Assembly: GCA_021234155.1 (NCBI GenBank)
Contig: JAJEKV010000776.1
Coordinates: 28,572-92,571 of the forward strand
Origin: Isoetes taiwanensis
Lineage: Eukaryota > Streptophyta > Lycopodiopsida > Isoetales > Isoetaceae
Length of the DNA stretch: 64,000 nt
Direction: 5' to 3'
The position numbers were made by a program, and so were the translations under genes. The notes below the pieces were generated by a model, which did not search any database, was not told where the DNA came from, and was given only the letters and a program-made list of their open reading frames with translations. Positions 22,800 to 33,105 of this stretch are shown here, piece after piece (within the stretch, counting starts at the first letter, position 1; each line of letters opens with the position of its first letter).

Positions 22800-22876
22800 G
22801 CTTTTGTAGCTCGGTTGGTTTAGAGCACCCGTTTAGTAAAGCGGGGAGGTCTTGAGTTCGACTCTCAAGGAAAGCA
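22800..22876 (+). tRNA. tRNA-Thr-AGU: tRNA-Thr(AGU) u2B
   Basis: D loop GG present; three one-base insertions (GGTTTAG, GTAAAGC, GCGGGG) lengthen it to 77 nt. Confidence 0.55.
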
Positions 22877-23295
22877 AAAGTGATAATGGCCTGCAAAGGA
22901 GTTTCATTTCTAAACGCATCAAATCTCTTTATTGATATGCTAGGAAGAAGTGACTTGTACTTGGTTGTTTTACCCAATAATGCTTCTCTTGATATTTTTG
23001 GCAACATGCATTACGATATGTTCTTCACTATTATTTTTTTTCATTTAAGTGGCAATTGTTTCGTGACCTCATCTACATATTGCTATGGCAAGAGACCGGC
23101 GTGAGAATGATTGTTTAGATTCAATTACCTTGGATATCTACTCATTTACGTCATCTACCGTGAATCTTTTCTTGCCCATCCATAAGACGTGGCTTTGACT
23201 ACTAGTAGTAACTTTTGGCTTATATCTCAATTGATGCGTACTCATATGGCTTGGTTCTGTGATTATATTGTTGATTATCAAATCAAAATTGCAAG

Positions 23296-23368
23296 GCTCT
23301 CGTGGCCTAATGGATAAGGCATTTGACTTCTAATCAAGAGATTGTGGGTTCGAGTCCCATCGAGAGTG
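23296..23368 (+). tRNA. tRNA-Arg-UCU: tRNA-Arg(UCU) u3A
   Basis: Exact consensus, 73 nt, G1-U72 then six Watson-Crick acceptor pairs. Confidence 0.92.
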
Positions 23369-23423
23369 TGCAAAAAAAGTGGAGGTGAAAGTGATATATG
23401 TTGTTATAATCTGAGGTGTTGAA

Positions 23424-23497
23424 GCTTTGGTAGCTCAGTTGTGTAGAGCACCCGTTTAGTAAGCGGGAGGTCTCGAGTTCGACTCTCAGCGAAAGCA
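23424..23497 (+). tRNA. tRNA-Thr-AGU: tRNA-Thr(AGU) u3A, A type
   Basis: 74 nt; D loop AGTTGTGTA lacks GG; acceptor has a G6-G67 mismatch and the T stem a C-A mismatch (TCGAG/CTCAG). Confidence 0.6.
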
Positions 23498-23572
23498 TAT
23501 TTAAACGAAGCCGCGTACTCCTATGGATAGGTCTTGTGATTATAATGTTGATTATGAAATCAAAGTTGGAAG

Positions 23573-23645
23573 GCTCTCGTGGCCTAATGGATAAGGCATT
23601 TGACTTCTAATCAAGAGATTGTGGGTTCGAGTCCCATCGAGAGTG
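23573..23645 (+). tRNA. tRNA-Arg-UCU: tRNA-Arg(UCU) u3B
   Basis: Exact consensus with the GCTCTCG acceptor; T8 run 30-40 bases downstream. Confidence 0.92.
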
Positions 23646-23701
23646 TGCAAAAAGAAAGTGGAGGTGTAATTGATATATTTTTTTTAAACAGAGGTGTTGA
23701 A

Positions 23702-23775
23702 GCTTTTGTAGCTCAGTTGGTTAGAGCACCCGTTTAGTAAGCGGGAGGTCTTGAGTTCGACTCTCAATGAAAGCA
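23702..23775 (+). tRNA. tRNA-Thr-AGU: tRNA-Thr(AGU) u3B
   Basis: Exact 74-nt B-type consensus; box A TAGCTCAGTTGG and box B GTTCGACTC intact. Confidence 0.93.
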
Positions 23776-24210
23776 AAGTGATAATGGCCTGCAAGGAGTT
23801 TCATTTCTAAATGCATCAAATCTCTTTATTGATATGCTAGGAAGAAGTGACTTGTACTTGGTTGTTTTACCCAATAATGCTTCTCTTGATATTTGGCAAC
23901 ATGCATTACGATGTGTTCTTCACTATTAATTTTTTTTTACTTTAAGTGGCAATTGACTCGTGACCTCATCTACATATTGCTATGGCAAGAGACCGACGTG
24001 AGAATGATTGTTTAGATTCAATTATCTTGGATATCTACTCATTTACGTCATCTACCGTGAATCTTTTCTTGCCCATAAGACGTGGCTTTGACTACTAGTA
24101 GTAACTTTTGGCTTATATCTCAATTGGTTAGGTAATATTAAAAGGAAGATGCGTACTCATATGGCTTGGTTCTGTGATTATATTGTTGATTATCAAATCA
24201 AAATTGCAAG

Positions 24211-24282
24211 GCTCTCGTGGCCTAATGGATAAGGCATTTGACTTCTAATCAAGAGATTGTGGGTTGAGTCCCATCGAGTGTG
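24211..24282 (+). tRNA. tRNA-Arg(UCU) u4A, T loop deletion
   Basis: T loop lacks the C of TTCGAG (GGGTTGAGTCC), breaking box B. Confidence 0.5.
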
Positions 24283-24335
24283 CAAAAAAAAGTGGAGGTG
24301 AAAGTGATATATGTTGTTATAATCGAGGTGTTAAA

Positions 24336-24405
24336 GCTTTGGTAGCTCGGTTGTGTAGAGCACCCGTTTAGTAAGCGGGAGGTCTCGAGTTCGACTCGGT
24401 AAGCA
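24336..24405 (+). pseudogene. tRNA-Thr u4A
   Basis: 3' acceptor strand shortened to GGTAAGCA; A-type D loop. Confidence 0.55.
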
Positions 24406-24478
24406 TATTTAAATGGCAGCGTACTCCTATGGATAGGTCTTGTGATTATAATGTTGATTATGAAATCAAAGTTGGAAG

Positions 24479-24553
24479 GTTCTGATTGGCCTAATGGATA
24501 AGGCATTTGACTTCTAATCAAGAGATTGTGGGTTCGGAGTCCCATCGAGAGTG
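24479..24553 (+). tRNA. tRNA-Arg(UCU) u4B
   Basis: Acceptor GTTCTGAT is one base long and mismatched; TTCGGAG in the T loop. Confidence 0.5.
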
Positions 24554-24610
24554 TGCAAAAAAAGTGGAGGTGTAATTGATATATATTTTTTTTTAAATAG
24601 AGGTGTTGAA

Positions 24611-24687
24611 GCTTTTGTAGCGGGGTTGGTTAGAGCACCCGATTTAGTAAAGCGGGAGGTCTTGAGGTTCGACTCTCAATGAAAGCA
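24611..24687 (+). pseudogene. tRNA-Thr u4B
   Basis: D stem GCTC changed to GCGG; insertions in the anticodon stem (CCGATTTAGTAAAGCGGG) and T arm. Confidence 0.55.
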
Positions 24688-25128
24688 AAGTGATAATGGC
24701 ACGCAAGGGAGTTTCATTTCTAAATGCATCAAATCTCTTTATTGATATGCTAGGAAGAAGTGACTTGTACTTGGTTGTTTTTACCCAATAATGCTTCTCT
24801 TGATATATTTTTGGCAACATGCATTACGATATGTTCTTCACTATTAATTTTTTTTCATTTAAGTGGCAATTGATTTCGTGACCTCATCTACATATTGCTA
24901 TGGCAAGAGACCGGCGTGAGAATGATTGTTTAGATTCAATTATCTTGGATATCTACTCATTTCGTCATAACTGAAGTGAATCTTTTCTTGCCCATAAAGG
25001 CGTGGCTTTGACTACTAGTAGTAACTTTTGGCTTATATCTCAATTGGTTAGGTAATATTAAAAGGAAGATCTTTACTCATATGGCTTGGTTTGTGATTAT
25101 ATTGTTGATTATCAAATCAAAATTGCAA

Positions 25129-25200
25129 GGCTCGTGGCCTAATGGATGAGGCATTTGACTTCTAATCAAGAGATTGTGGGTTCGAGTCCCATCGAGAGTG
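25129..25200 (+). tRNA. tRNA-Arg(UCU) u5A
   Basis: Acceptor one base short (GGCTCG); D loop ATGGATGA; remainder consensus. Confidence 0.55.
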
Positions 25201-25255
25201 TGCAAAAGAAAGTGGAGGTGAAATTGATATATGTTATTTATAATGGTAGTGTTAA

Positions 25256-25336
25256 ACTTTGGTAGCTTCAGTTACATTGTAGAGCACCCGTTTAGTATAG
25301 CTCGGGAGGTCTTGAGTTCGACTCTTTGTGAATGCA
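25256..25336 (+). pseudogene. tRNA-Thr u5A
   Basis: Insertions in the D loop (CAGTTACATTG) and anticodon stem (AGTATAGCTCGGG), altered acceptor. Confidence 0.6.
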
Positions 25337-25411
25337 TATTTTGCCGAAATGGCGTACTCCTATGGATAGGTCTTGTGATTATAATGTTGATTATGAAATC
25401 AAAGTTAGAAG

Positions 25412-25483
25412 GTTCATTGGCCTAATGGATAAGGCATTTGACTTCTAATCAAGAGATTGTGGGTTCGAGTCCCATCGAGAGTG
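25412..25483 (+). tRNA. tRNA-Arg(UCU) u5B
   Basis: Acceptor 5' strand is GTTCAT, poorly paired with CGAGAGT; body consensus. Confidence 0.55.
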
Positions 25484-25540
25484 TGCAAAAAAGAAAGTGG
25501 AGGTGTAATTGATATATTTTTTTTAAATAGAGGTGTTGAA

Positions 25541-25617
25541 GCTTTTGTAGCTCAGGTTGGATTTAGAGCACCCAATTTAGTAGCGGGAGGTCTTGAGTTC
25601 GACTCTCAATGAAAGCA
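25541..25617 (+). pseudogene. tRNA-Thr u5B
   Basis: D-loop insertion (CAGGTTGGATTTAG) and anticodon stem CCCAATTTAGTAGCGGG. Confidence 0.55.
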
Positions 25618-26060
25618 AAGTGATAATGGCCTGCAAGGAGTTTCATTTCTAAGCATCAAATCTCTTTATTGATATGCTAGGAAGAAGTGACTTGTACTTG
25701 GTTGTTTTACCCAATAATGCTTCTCTTGATATTTTTTGGCAACATGCATTACGATATGTTCTTCACTATTAACTTTTTTTTTTTTTCATTTAAGTGGCAA
25801 TTATTTCGTGACCTCATCTACATATTGCTATGGCAAAGAGACCGACGTGAGAATGATTGTTTAGATTCAATTATCTTGGATATCTACTCATTTCACGTCA
25901 TCTACCATGAATCTTTTCTTGCCCATAAGGCGTGGCTTTGACTACTAGTAGTAACTTTTGGCTTATATCTCAATTGGTTAGGTAATATTAAAAGGAAGAT
26001 TTACTCATATAAAGCTTGGTTATGTGATTATATTGTTGATTATCAAATCAAAATTGCAAG

Positions 26061-26134
26061 GCTCTCGTGGCCTAATGGATAAGGCATTTGACTTCTAATC
26101 AAGAGATTGTGGGTTCGAGTCCCATTTTTCAGTG
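26061..26134 (+). pseudogene. tRNA-Arg u6A
   Basis: 5' three quarters are consensus; the 3' acceptor strand is replaced by TTTTTCAGTG. Confidence 0.55.
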
Positions 26135-26187
26135 TGCAAAAGAAAGTGGATTTGAAAGTGATATATACTTATTAAAATGTGTTGAAA

Positions 26188-26263
26188 GCTTTGGGCTTGG
26201 GTAGAAACACCTGTTTTTTTGGGAGGTCTCGAGTTGGACATCAAAATTTCCCGGCAAAAAGCA
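26188..26263 (+). pseudogene. tRNA-Thr u6A relic
   Basis: Only GGGAGGTCTCGAGTT and the acceptor ends survive; no anticodon. Confidence 0.55.
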
Positions 26264-26353
26264 TATTTAATGTTATTATCCAATCAAAAGGGATATTTTC
26301 CCTAATGGATAGCTCTTTGATTCTAATGTTGATTGTGAAAGCAAAGTTGGAAG

Positions 26354-26437
26354 GTTCACTCGTGGCCTTAATGGATAAGGCTCCTCCTCAATTTGAACTT
26401 CTAATCAAGAGCCATTGTGGGTTCGAGTCCCACAAAA
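26354..26437 (+). pseudogene. tRNA-Arg u6B relic
   Basis: A 12-base insertion splits the anticodon arm (GGCTCCTCCTCAATTTGAAC); T arm retained. Confidence 0.55.
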
Positions 26438-26518
26438 TATGGCCATGTTCATTTCAAAATCAAAGTGGAGGGGTGTAATTTTGATATAATTTTTTTTTTT
26501 AAAGGTTCATGTGTTGAA

Positions 26519-26617
26519 GCTTTTGTACTCTAAATTTGGTTTATTGGAAAATCTACATATTGCTTTTAGTACCCGCGGGGATCTTGAGCCATTTTATCTA
26601 ACATTTCAATGAAAATC
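26519..26617 (+). pseudogene. tRNA-Thr u6B relic
   Basis: GCTTTTGTA, TTGAG and CAATGAAAAT are all that is left, spread over about 100 bp. Confidence 0.45.
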
Positions 26618-27117
26618 AAAGTGAAACTTATCCTGCCCAAAAAGGAGGTTTCATTTTTAAAGCATCAAAATCTCTTTATTTTGAAATTCTATGGAAGAAT
26701 TGACCATAAAATCAAAATTTCCTTGGTTGTTTTACTTAAATAATGCTTGGAGGAGCTTGAGATTTTTGGCAGTTTTTTCAAACGATATGTTCTTCACTAT
26801 TAAGTTTTTTCAATTTAAGTGGTTCCTTCTTTTAATTTTTACTACTCGTGACCTAAATCTACATATGATCCATATGGCAAGAGCCCGGTAGTGATGAATG
26901 ATTGTTTAGATTCAATTATCTAAATCTTATCTACTCATTTGCGTCAAAAAGTCGATGTGAATCTTCATATATTTTTTAAAGGCGTGGCTTTGACTACTAG
27001 TAAGGGCCATTTTTTATATCTCAATTGGTTAGGTAAAATTAAAAGGAAGATACTAGATAACACATCATCAAATCTTTTATTGATTAAATTGTTGATTATC
27101 AAATCAAAATTGCAAAG

Positions 27118-27190
27118 GCTCATTCGTGGCCAAATGGATAAGATTCATTTTATTCTAATCAAGATATTGTGGGTTGAGTCCCATCGGATC
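27118..27190 (+). pseudogene. tRNA-Arg u7A relic
   Basis: D arm CCAAATGGATAAGA and anticodon arm TTATTCTAATC changed; T loop lacks C. Confidence 0.55.
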
Positions 27191-27259
27191 TCTTATTTGC
27201 AAAGCACGAAGTTTTGGAGGCATTGAAAGTGATATATGTTGTTATAAATTGAGGTGTTG

Positions 27260-27344
27260 GAATCACGGTTTCAGCTCGGTTGTGAATAGATGACGGCAAA
27301 TTTAGTATGCGGGAGGTCTCTAGGTTAGACTCCCAGTGAAAGCA
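27260..27344 (+). pseudogene. tRNA-Thr u7A relic
   Basis: Acceptor and D arm rearranged (AATCACGGTTTCAGCTCGG); the GCGGGAGGTCTC part remains. Confidence 0.5.
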
Positions 27345-27431
27345 TGCAAAAAGCGAACTCATGCAATATACTCCTATGGATAGGTTTCTTGTTTTTTTAT
27401 AATGTTGATTATGAAATCAAAAAGTTGGAAG

Positions 27432-27511
27432 GTTCTATGAATGGCCTAATGGATAAGGCATTTGACTTCTAATCAAAGAGATTGTGGGTTGAGTCCCATC
27501 GACAAAGTGTG
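27432..27511 (+). pseudogene. tRNA-Arg u7B relic
   Basis: Body nearly consensus, but the acceptor is GTTCTATGAA/CGACAAAGTG and the T loop lacks C. Confidence 0.5.
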
Positions 27512-27596
27512 TGCAGGGCAAAAGTATAAAGGTGTTGATATGTGTTAATTGCTACCCGTATATATATTTTTTTTTAAAGCATGGAGGTGTTTGAAC

Positions 27597-27685
27597 TCTT
27601 TTTGTAGCTCTTTGTAGGCCATTTGTCAAAAGCAAATAAGCATGTTTTAGTAGCAGCGGGATCTTTTTGAGTTTCTTTTGGGCAA
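27597..27685 (+). pseudogene. tRNA-Thr u7B relic
   Basis: TTTTTGTAGCTC and TTTTAGTAGCAGCGGG survive at the right spacing after Arg u7B. Confidence 0.4.
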
Positions 27686-28251
27686 ATGTTGCAAAAGTGA
27701 TAATGGCTTCTTGAAAGGAGTTTCATTTAAGCAAATAAATGCATCAAATCTCTTTATTGAATGGAATGCTAGGAACAAGTTTTGCAAATTATACTTGGTT
27801 GTTTTTACAATTCATAATGTTTATTCTTCTTGATCTTCTATTCATGTTTTGGCAAATTCATATGCATTGAAGGACAATATGTTCTTCACTAAATTAAATT
27901 TTTTTTATTTCAAAAAAAATTTAAAAGTGGCAATTTTTGTTACTCAGTCCACCTCATCTTGGTTGTACACATATTCTTTAAATTGGTTTGAAGTTTTTTT
28001 TTCACCATGAGAATGATTGTTTAAAGAATTTTTATTATCTAGGGATATCTACTCATTTTGCATCTCTCTAAATCTTTTTTGCCCAGGTTAAAGGCGTGGC
28101 ATTTGACTACTAGTAGAAAATGGCCATTTTGGCTTATATCTCAATTGGTTAGGTAATATTAAAGGAAGATCTTTTACTCATATGGCTTGGATTTATGCCA
28201 TTGGATTATATTGTTGATTATCAAATCAAAATTTGCAAGGCTCTCAAAATT

Positions 28252-28326
28252 GCAAGACTGGCCTAATGGATAAGGCATTTGACTTCTAATCAAGAGATTG
28301 TGGGTTCATAAGTCCCATCGAGAGTG
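28252..28326 (+). pseudogene. tRNA-Arg u8A
   Basis: Acceptor replaced by GCAAGAC; T loop TTCATAAGT. A partial duplicate GCAAGGCTCTCAAAATTGCAAG precedes it. Confidence 0.5.
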
Positions 28327-28378
28327 TGCAAAAAAGTGGAGGTGAAAGTGATATATGTTATTATGTCGAGGTGTTGAA

Positions 28379-28454
28379 GCTTTGGTAGCTTTCGGTTGTG
28401 TAGAGCACCCGTTTAGTAAGCGGGAGGTCACCGAGTTCGACTCTCGTGAAAGCA
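28379..28454 (+). tRNA. tRNA-Thr(AGU) u8A, A type
   Basis: D loop TTTCGGTTGTGTA, extra bases; T stem CACCGAG. Confidence 0.45.
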
Positions 28455-28528
28455 TATTTAAGCAAGCAGCGTACTCCTATGGATAGGTCTTGTGATTATA
28501 ATGTTGATTATGAAATCAAAGTTGGAAG

Positions 28529-28601
28529 GTTCTCGTGGCCTAATGGATAAGGCATTTGACTTCTAATCAAGAGATTGTGGGTTCGAGTCCCATCGAGTGT
28601 G
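28529..28601 (+). tRNA. tRNA-Arg-UCU: tRNA-Arg(UCU) u8B
   Basis: Consensus body; acceptor GTTCTCG with the CGAGTGT 3' form. Confidence 0.85.
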
Positions 28602-28654
28602 CAAAAAGAAAGTGGAGGTGTAATTGATATATTTTTTTAAATAGAGGTGTTGAA

Positions 28655-28731
28655 GCTTTTGTAGCTCAGTTGGTTTAGAGCACCCGTTTAGTAAAGCGGG
28701 GAGGTCTTGAGTTCGACTCTCAATGAAAGCA
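28655..28731 (+). tRNA. tRNA-Thr-AGU: tRNA-Thr(AGU) u8B
   Basis: GG present; three single-base insertions (GGTTTAG, GTAAAGC, GGGGAGG). Confidence 0.6.
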
Positions 28732-29173
28732 AAGTGATAATGGCGCAAGGAGTTTCATTTCTAAGCGCATCAAATCTCTTTATTGATATGCTAGGAAGAA
28801 GTGACTTGTACTTGGTTGTTTTACCCAATAATGCTTCTCTTGATATTTTTTGGCAACATGCATCACGATATGTTCTTCACTATTAATTTTTTTTTTTTTT
28901 TCATTTAAGTGGCAATTGACTTCGTGACCTCATCTACATATTGCTATGGCAAGAGACCGGCGTGAGAATGATTGTTTAGATTCAATTATCTTGGATATCT
29001 ACTCATTTCGTCATCTACCATGAATCTTTTCTTGCCCATAAGGCGTGGCTTTGACTACTAGTAGTAACTTTTGGCTTATATCTCAATTGGTTAGGTAATA
29101 TTAAAAAGGAAGATCGTACTCATATGGCTTGGTTACGTGATTATATTGTTGATTATCAAATCAAAATTGCAAG

Positions 29174-29246
29174 GCTCTCGTGGCCTAATGGATAAGGCAT
29201 TTGACTTCTAATCAAGAGATTGTGGGTTTGAGTCCCATCGAGTGTG
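29174..29246 (+). tRNA. tRNA-Arg-UCU: tRNA-Arg(UCU) u9A
   Basis: Consensus except T loop TTTGAGT (C56 to T), which weakens box B. Confidence 0.7.
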
Positions 29247-29300
29247 CAAAAGAAAGTGGAGGTGAAAGTGATATATGTTATTATAATCGAGGGTGTTGAA

Positions 29301-29374
29301 GTTGTGGTAGCTCAGTTGTGTAGAGCACCCGTTTAGTAAGCGGGAGGTCTCGAGTTAGACTCTCAGCGAAAGCA
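29301..29374 (+). tRNA. tRNA-Thr(AGU) u9A, A type
   Basis: Acceptor GTTGTGG; T loop TTAGACT in place of TTCGACT. Confidence 0.5.
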
Positions 29375-29451
29375 TATTTAAAGCAAGCCCGGCGTACTCC
29401 TATGGATAGGTCTTGTGATTATAATGTTGATTATGAAATCAAAGTTAGAAG

Positions 29452-29525
29452 GTTCTAAGTGGCCTAATGGATAAGGCATTTGACTTCTAATCAAGAGATT
29501 GTGGGTTCGAGTCCCATCGAGTGTG
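29452..29525 (+). tRNA. tRNA-Arg(UCU) u9B
   Basis: Acceptor GTTCTAAG is mismatched; body consensus. Confidence 0.6.
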
Positions 29526-29580
29526 CAAAAAGAAAGTGGAGGTGTAATTGATATATATTTTTTTTTTTAGAGGTGTTGAA

Positions 29581-29654
29581 GCTTTTGTAGCTCAGTTGGT
29601 TAGAGCACCCGTTTAGTAAGCGGGAGGTCTTGAGTTCGACTCTCAATGAAAGCA
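29581..29654 (+). tRNA. tRNA-Thr-AGU: tRNA-Thr(AGU) u9B
   Basis: Exact 74-nt B-type consensus; a T10 run lies just upstream. Confidence 0.93.
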
Positions 29655-30100
29655 AAGTGATAATGGCACGCAAGGAGTTTCATTTCTAAGCGCATCAAAT
29701 CTCTTTATTGATATGCTAGGAAGAAGTGACTTGTACTTGGTTGTTTTACCCAATAATGCTTCTCTTGATATTTTTTGGCAACATGCATTACGATATGTTC
29801 TTCACTATTAAGTTTTTTTTTTCATTTAAGTGGCAATTGACTCGTGACCTCATCTACATATTGCTATGGCAAAGAGACCCGGCGTGAGAATGATTGTTTT
29901 AGATTCAATTATCTTGGATATCTACTCATTTCGTCATCTTTAAAAAGTGAATCTTTTCTTGCCCATAAGGCGTGGCTTTGACTACTAGTAGTAACTTTTG
30001 GCTTATATCTCAATTGGTTAGGTAATATTAAAAGGAAGATGCGTACTCATATGGCTTGGTTCTGTGATTATATTGTTGATTATCAAATCAAAATTGCAAG

Positions 30101-30173
30101 GCTCTCGTGGCCTAATGGATAAGGCATTTGACTTCTAATCAAGAGATTGTGGGTTCGAGTCCCATCGAGAGTG
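30101..30173 (+). tRNA. tRNA-Arg-UCU: tRNA-Arg(UCU) u10A
   Basis: Exact consensus, 73 nt. Confidence 0.92.
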
Positions 30174-30230
30174 TGCAAAAAGAAAGTGGAGGTGAAAGTG
30201 ATATATGTTATTATAATCTGAGGTGTTGAA

Positions 30231-30303
30231 GCTGTGGTAGCTCAGTTGTGTAGAGCACCGTTTAGTAAGCGGGAGGTCTCGAGTTCGACTCTCAGCGAAA
30301 GCA
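30231..30303 (+). tRNA. tRNA-Thr(AGU) u10A, A type
   Basis: Acceptor GCTGTGG; one C missing from the anticodon stem (CACCGTTTAG). Confidence 0.5.
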
Positions 30304-30378
30304 TATTTAAACGAAGCCGCGTACTCCTATGGATAGGTCTTGTGATTATAATGTTGATTATGAAATCAAAGTTGGAAG

Positions 30379-30451
30379 GTTCTCGTGGCCTAATGGATAA
30401 GGCATTTGACTTCTAATCAAGAGATTGTGGGTTCGAGTCCCATCGAGAGTG
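30379..30451 (+). tRNA. tRNA-Arg-UCU: tRNA-Arg(UCU) u10B
   Basis: Consensus with GTTCTCG acceptor. Confidence 0.92.
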
Positions 30452-30508
30452 TGCAAAAAGAAAGTGGAGGTGTAATTGATATATTTTTTTTTAAACAGAG
30501 GTGTTGAA

Positions 30509-30582
30509 GCTTTTGTAGCTCAGTTGGTTAGAGCACCCGTTTAGTAAGCGGGAGGTCTTGAGTTCGACTCTCAATGAAAGCA
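30509..30582 (+). tRNA. tRNA-Thr-AGU: tRNA-Thr(AGU) u10B
   Basis: Exact 74-nt B-type consensus. Confidence 0.93.
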
Positions 30583-31019
30583 AAGTGATAATGGCTGCAA
30601 AGGAGTTTCATTTCTAAGCATCAAATCTCTTTATTGATATGCTAGGAAAAGTGACTTGTACTTGGTTGTTTTACCCAATAATGCTTCTCTTGATATTTTT
30701 GGCAACATGCATTACGATATGTTCTTCACTATTAATTTTTTTTTTTTCATTTAAGTGGCAATTGACTCGTGACCTCATCTACATATTGCTATGGCAAGAG
30801 ACCGGCGTGAGAATGATTGTTTTAGATTCAATTATCTTGGATATCTACTCATTTCGTCATCTTTAGTGAATCTTTTCTTGCCCATAAGGCGTGGCTTTGA
30901 CTACTAGTAGTAACTTTTGTTTTTATATCTCAATTGGTTAGGTAATATTAAAAGGAAGATCATTACTCATATGGCTTGGTTTGTGATTATATTGTTGATT
31001 ATCAAATCAAAATTGCAAG

Positions 31020-31091
31020 GCTCAAGTGGCCTAATGGATAAGGCATTTGACTTCTAATCTTTGATTGTGGGTTCGAGTCCCATCGAGAGTG
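31020..31091 (+). pseudogene. tRNA-Arg u11A
   Basis: Acceptor GCTCAAG; anticodon stem 3' side TCTTTG in place of TCAAGAG. Confidence 0.5.
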
Positions 31092-31139
31092 TGCAAAGAA
31101 AGTGGAGGTGAAAGTGATATATGTTATTAGAATGTTGAA

Positions 31140-31222
31140 ACTTTGGTGCTCGGTTGTGTACATCATAATTTAGTGCGCGAAAAGGAGGTCTCGAGTTCGA
31201 TAAAGATGCAAACCCATTTGCA
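31140..31222 (+). pseudogene. tRNA-Thr u11A relic
   Basis: CTCGGTTGTGTA and GGAGGTCTCGAGTTCGA remain; anticodon arm lost. Confidence 0.5.
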
Positions 31223-31297
31223 TATTTAACCTTCTTTGTTTTGCTCCTATGGATAGGTCTTGTGATTATAATTTGATTATGAAATCAAAGTTTGAAG

Positions 31298-31372
31298 GCT
31301 CTTTGGTGGCCTAATGGATAAGGCATTTGACTTCTAATCAGGAGGTTGTGAGTTAGGTATTCCCAAAGTGTG
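31298..31372 (+). pseudogene. tRNA-Arg u11B
   Basis: Body to the anticodon is consensus; the T arm is GTGAGTTAGGTATTCCC. Confidence 0.5.
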
Positions 31373-33105
31373 CAAATAAAGTTTTCTTTATGAAATCAAA
31401 TATCTTTTTTTTTTTAAGGGACTTGTACTTGGTGATGTTTTGTAATGGATTGGTTAGAGCACGATGTGTTCTTGTTAGAAATGTCATTTTTTTTCATTTG
31501 AAGTGGCAGTTAGACTTTCTAAATGGAATATTGATAATGGCCTGCAAGGGAAAATGGATTTGCAAAGATATCAATTCTCAATTGATATGCGGAATCCAAA
31601 TATGTTTGTTTTACCCAATCTTCTGTAATTTTTGGCAACATTTTACGATATGTTCTTTTTTTTTTTTTTTTGCAATTTTGTTGACCTCATTTTGCATCAA
31701 TTGAGGAGTTTCAATTAATTATTAAACTAAGAAATCATGGAGATCTTAAGTTTGCATATTTATTTTTAAAAGTGGGAAGAAAACATTTTTTCTTGCCCAG
31801 ATGGCCTAATTTTAAGGCATTTGCTTTGTAATCTTTTGAATACTAAGGTTAAAGTTACAATTCTTCAAATCATGTATTAACGAAGTTAATATGTGGTTAT
31901 CAAAAACTATTGAAAATTCATATCTCTTGGTCTTGGAGATTGATTTCATGCTAGGGATAAGAAAATTATTATATTCATTTTAAAAGCTTCCATCCTTATG
32001 GATCAACCATAGGATTTTTTTTTTGATAAGGTAGAATTTTGAGTTTTACATTATAACGCATTTAATAATCTTTTCTTAGCTAAGGAAGGTGGGAAATATT
32101 TTTTAATTGAAATATTAAGTTTAGCTCTATGGATAAGGTCTTGCATAAATTAAATTGTGGAATTAGCAAATCAAGTGAAGTTGCAAAGTGATAATCAATA
32201 TGTTTCATTTCTAATCAAAAATCTCTTTGTGAATGCTATGAGGCTATTGGCATGGATGTGCAAAAAAAGTCTAAGTGTAGGATATTTATTTTTATAAGTT
32301 TTCAATTATATTTTGTTGAAGATGCATCATAGCTCATGGAGTTTCATCCTCATCGGTTAACGAGGAAAGTTTCCATCCATTTGGAATGTTGTTTTTGACC
32401 ATATGTTGTTTTTTCATTCTTGGCATAGGTATGCTTTTCAAGGTTACAATTGATAATGATAGCATGATTACTTGTGACTTCCTCAACATTTTTGGATACG
32501 ATAAGTTACCATTCTACTTGGCAACAAGGAGTTTCAAATTTTTAAGCAAATGCATTTATTGTTATATGATCTTAACTATTACTTTTTTCACTTATAGAGA
32601 ATATTCTTTGTGAACTTCATATGTCTAACTTTCTTTGCAATTGTTTCATTGTTATGATTAAATTTTTGATTTATGTCATTTGGAAATTCAAATGGATAAA
32701 TTTATGGCAAAAGGTTGCTCGGCAGCTTATGTTCAATTGGTTTCTTGTGATTGTGCTAATGCTTGGTTCTTCTTGATTATAGGGATGCTATGTCCTCAAT
32801 GTAACTCCAATAAGCTCCTTTGGCGTACTCGTGGCCTAATGGATAAGGCAATTTACCCAAAACTTCTAATCGAGATAGAAAATCTTTGAGATTGGCGGGC
32901 ATTTCATCGCTTTTTGCTTCTCCATGTGAAAGTGATATATGTTATTATGTCGAGGAGCTATATCCTGATGTTTTTTCGGTTTGGCTATGTTCTTTTGTTT
33001 TGTTGCGGGAGGAATTTGGTTCGACTCTTAGGAAAGCATATTTAAATGTCAGTTATGGATAGGTCTTGTGATTATAATGTTGATTATGAAATCAAATTTA
33101 ATTAT
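31373..33105. other. Disrupted array segment (units 11-12), interleaved text
   Basis: Weak array landmarks persist in order, for example a tRNA-Thr trace GGATTGGTTAGAGCACG near 31450, GATAATGGCCTGCAAGG near 31535 and a tRNA-Arg trace ATGGCCTAATTTTAAGGCATTTG near 31800, within AT-rich sequence I do not recognise. The spacing from tRNA-Thr u10B to u12B (2724 bp) equals three units, so the array register is kept. Confidence 0.65.
32825..32890 (+). pseudogene. tRNA-Arg relic (between units 11 and 12)
   Basis: GTACTCGTGGCCTAATGGATAAGGCA is intact, then the anticodon arm breaks (ATTTACCCAAAACTTCTAATC). Confidence 0.5.

Larger units (their letters stand above)
26138..28240. other. Disrupted array segment (units 6-8), interleaved text
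   Basis: Array phrases remain in order, but foreign or garbled words (CCATTTT, TTTGCAAA, GGGCC) break them every 10-40 bases. The unit length here is stretched to 978-1078 bp. Nothing else is recognisable between the tRNA relics. Confidence 0.7.

Noticed and set aside
22660-23007. Recurrent minus-strand ORFs of 60-115 codons over the tRNA genes (with words such as GTRTHNLLIRSQMPYPLGH)
   Set aside because: They are antisense translations of the tRNA-Arg and tRNA-Thr genes and recur in every unit.
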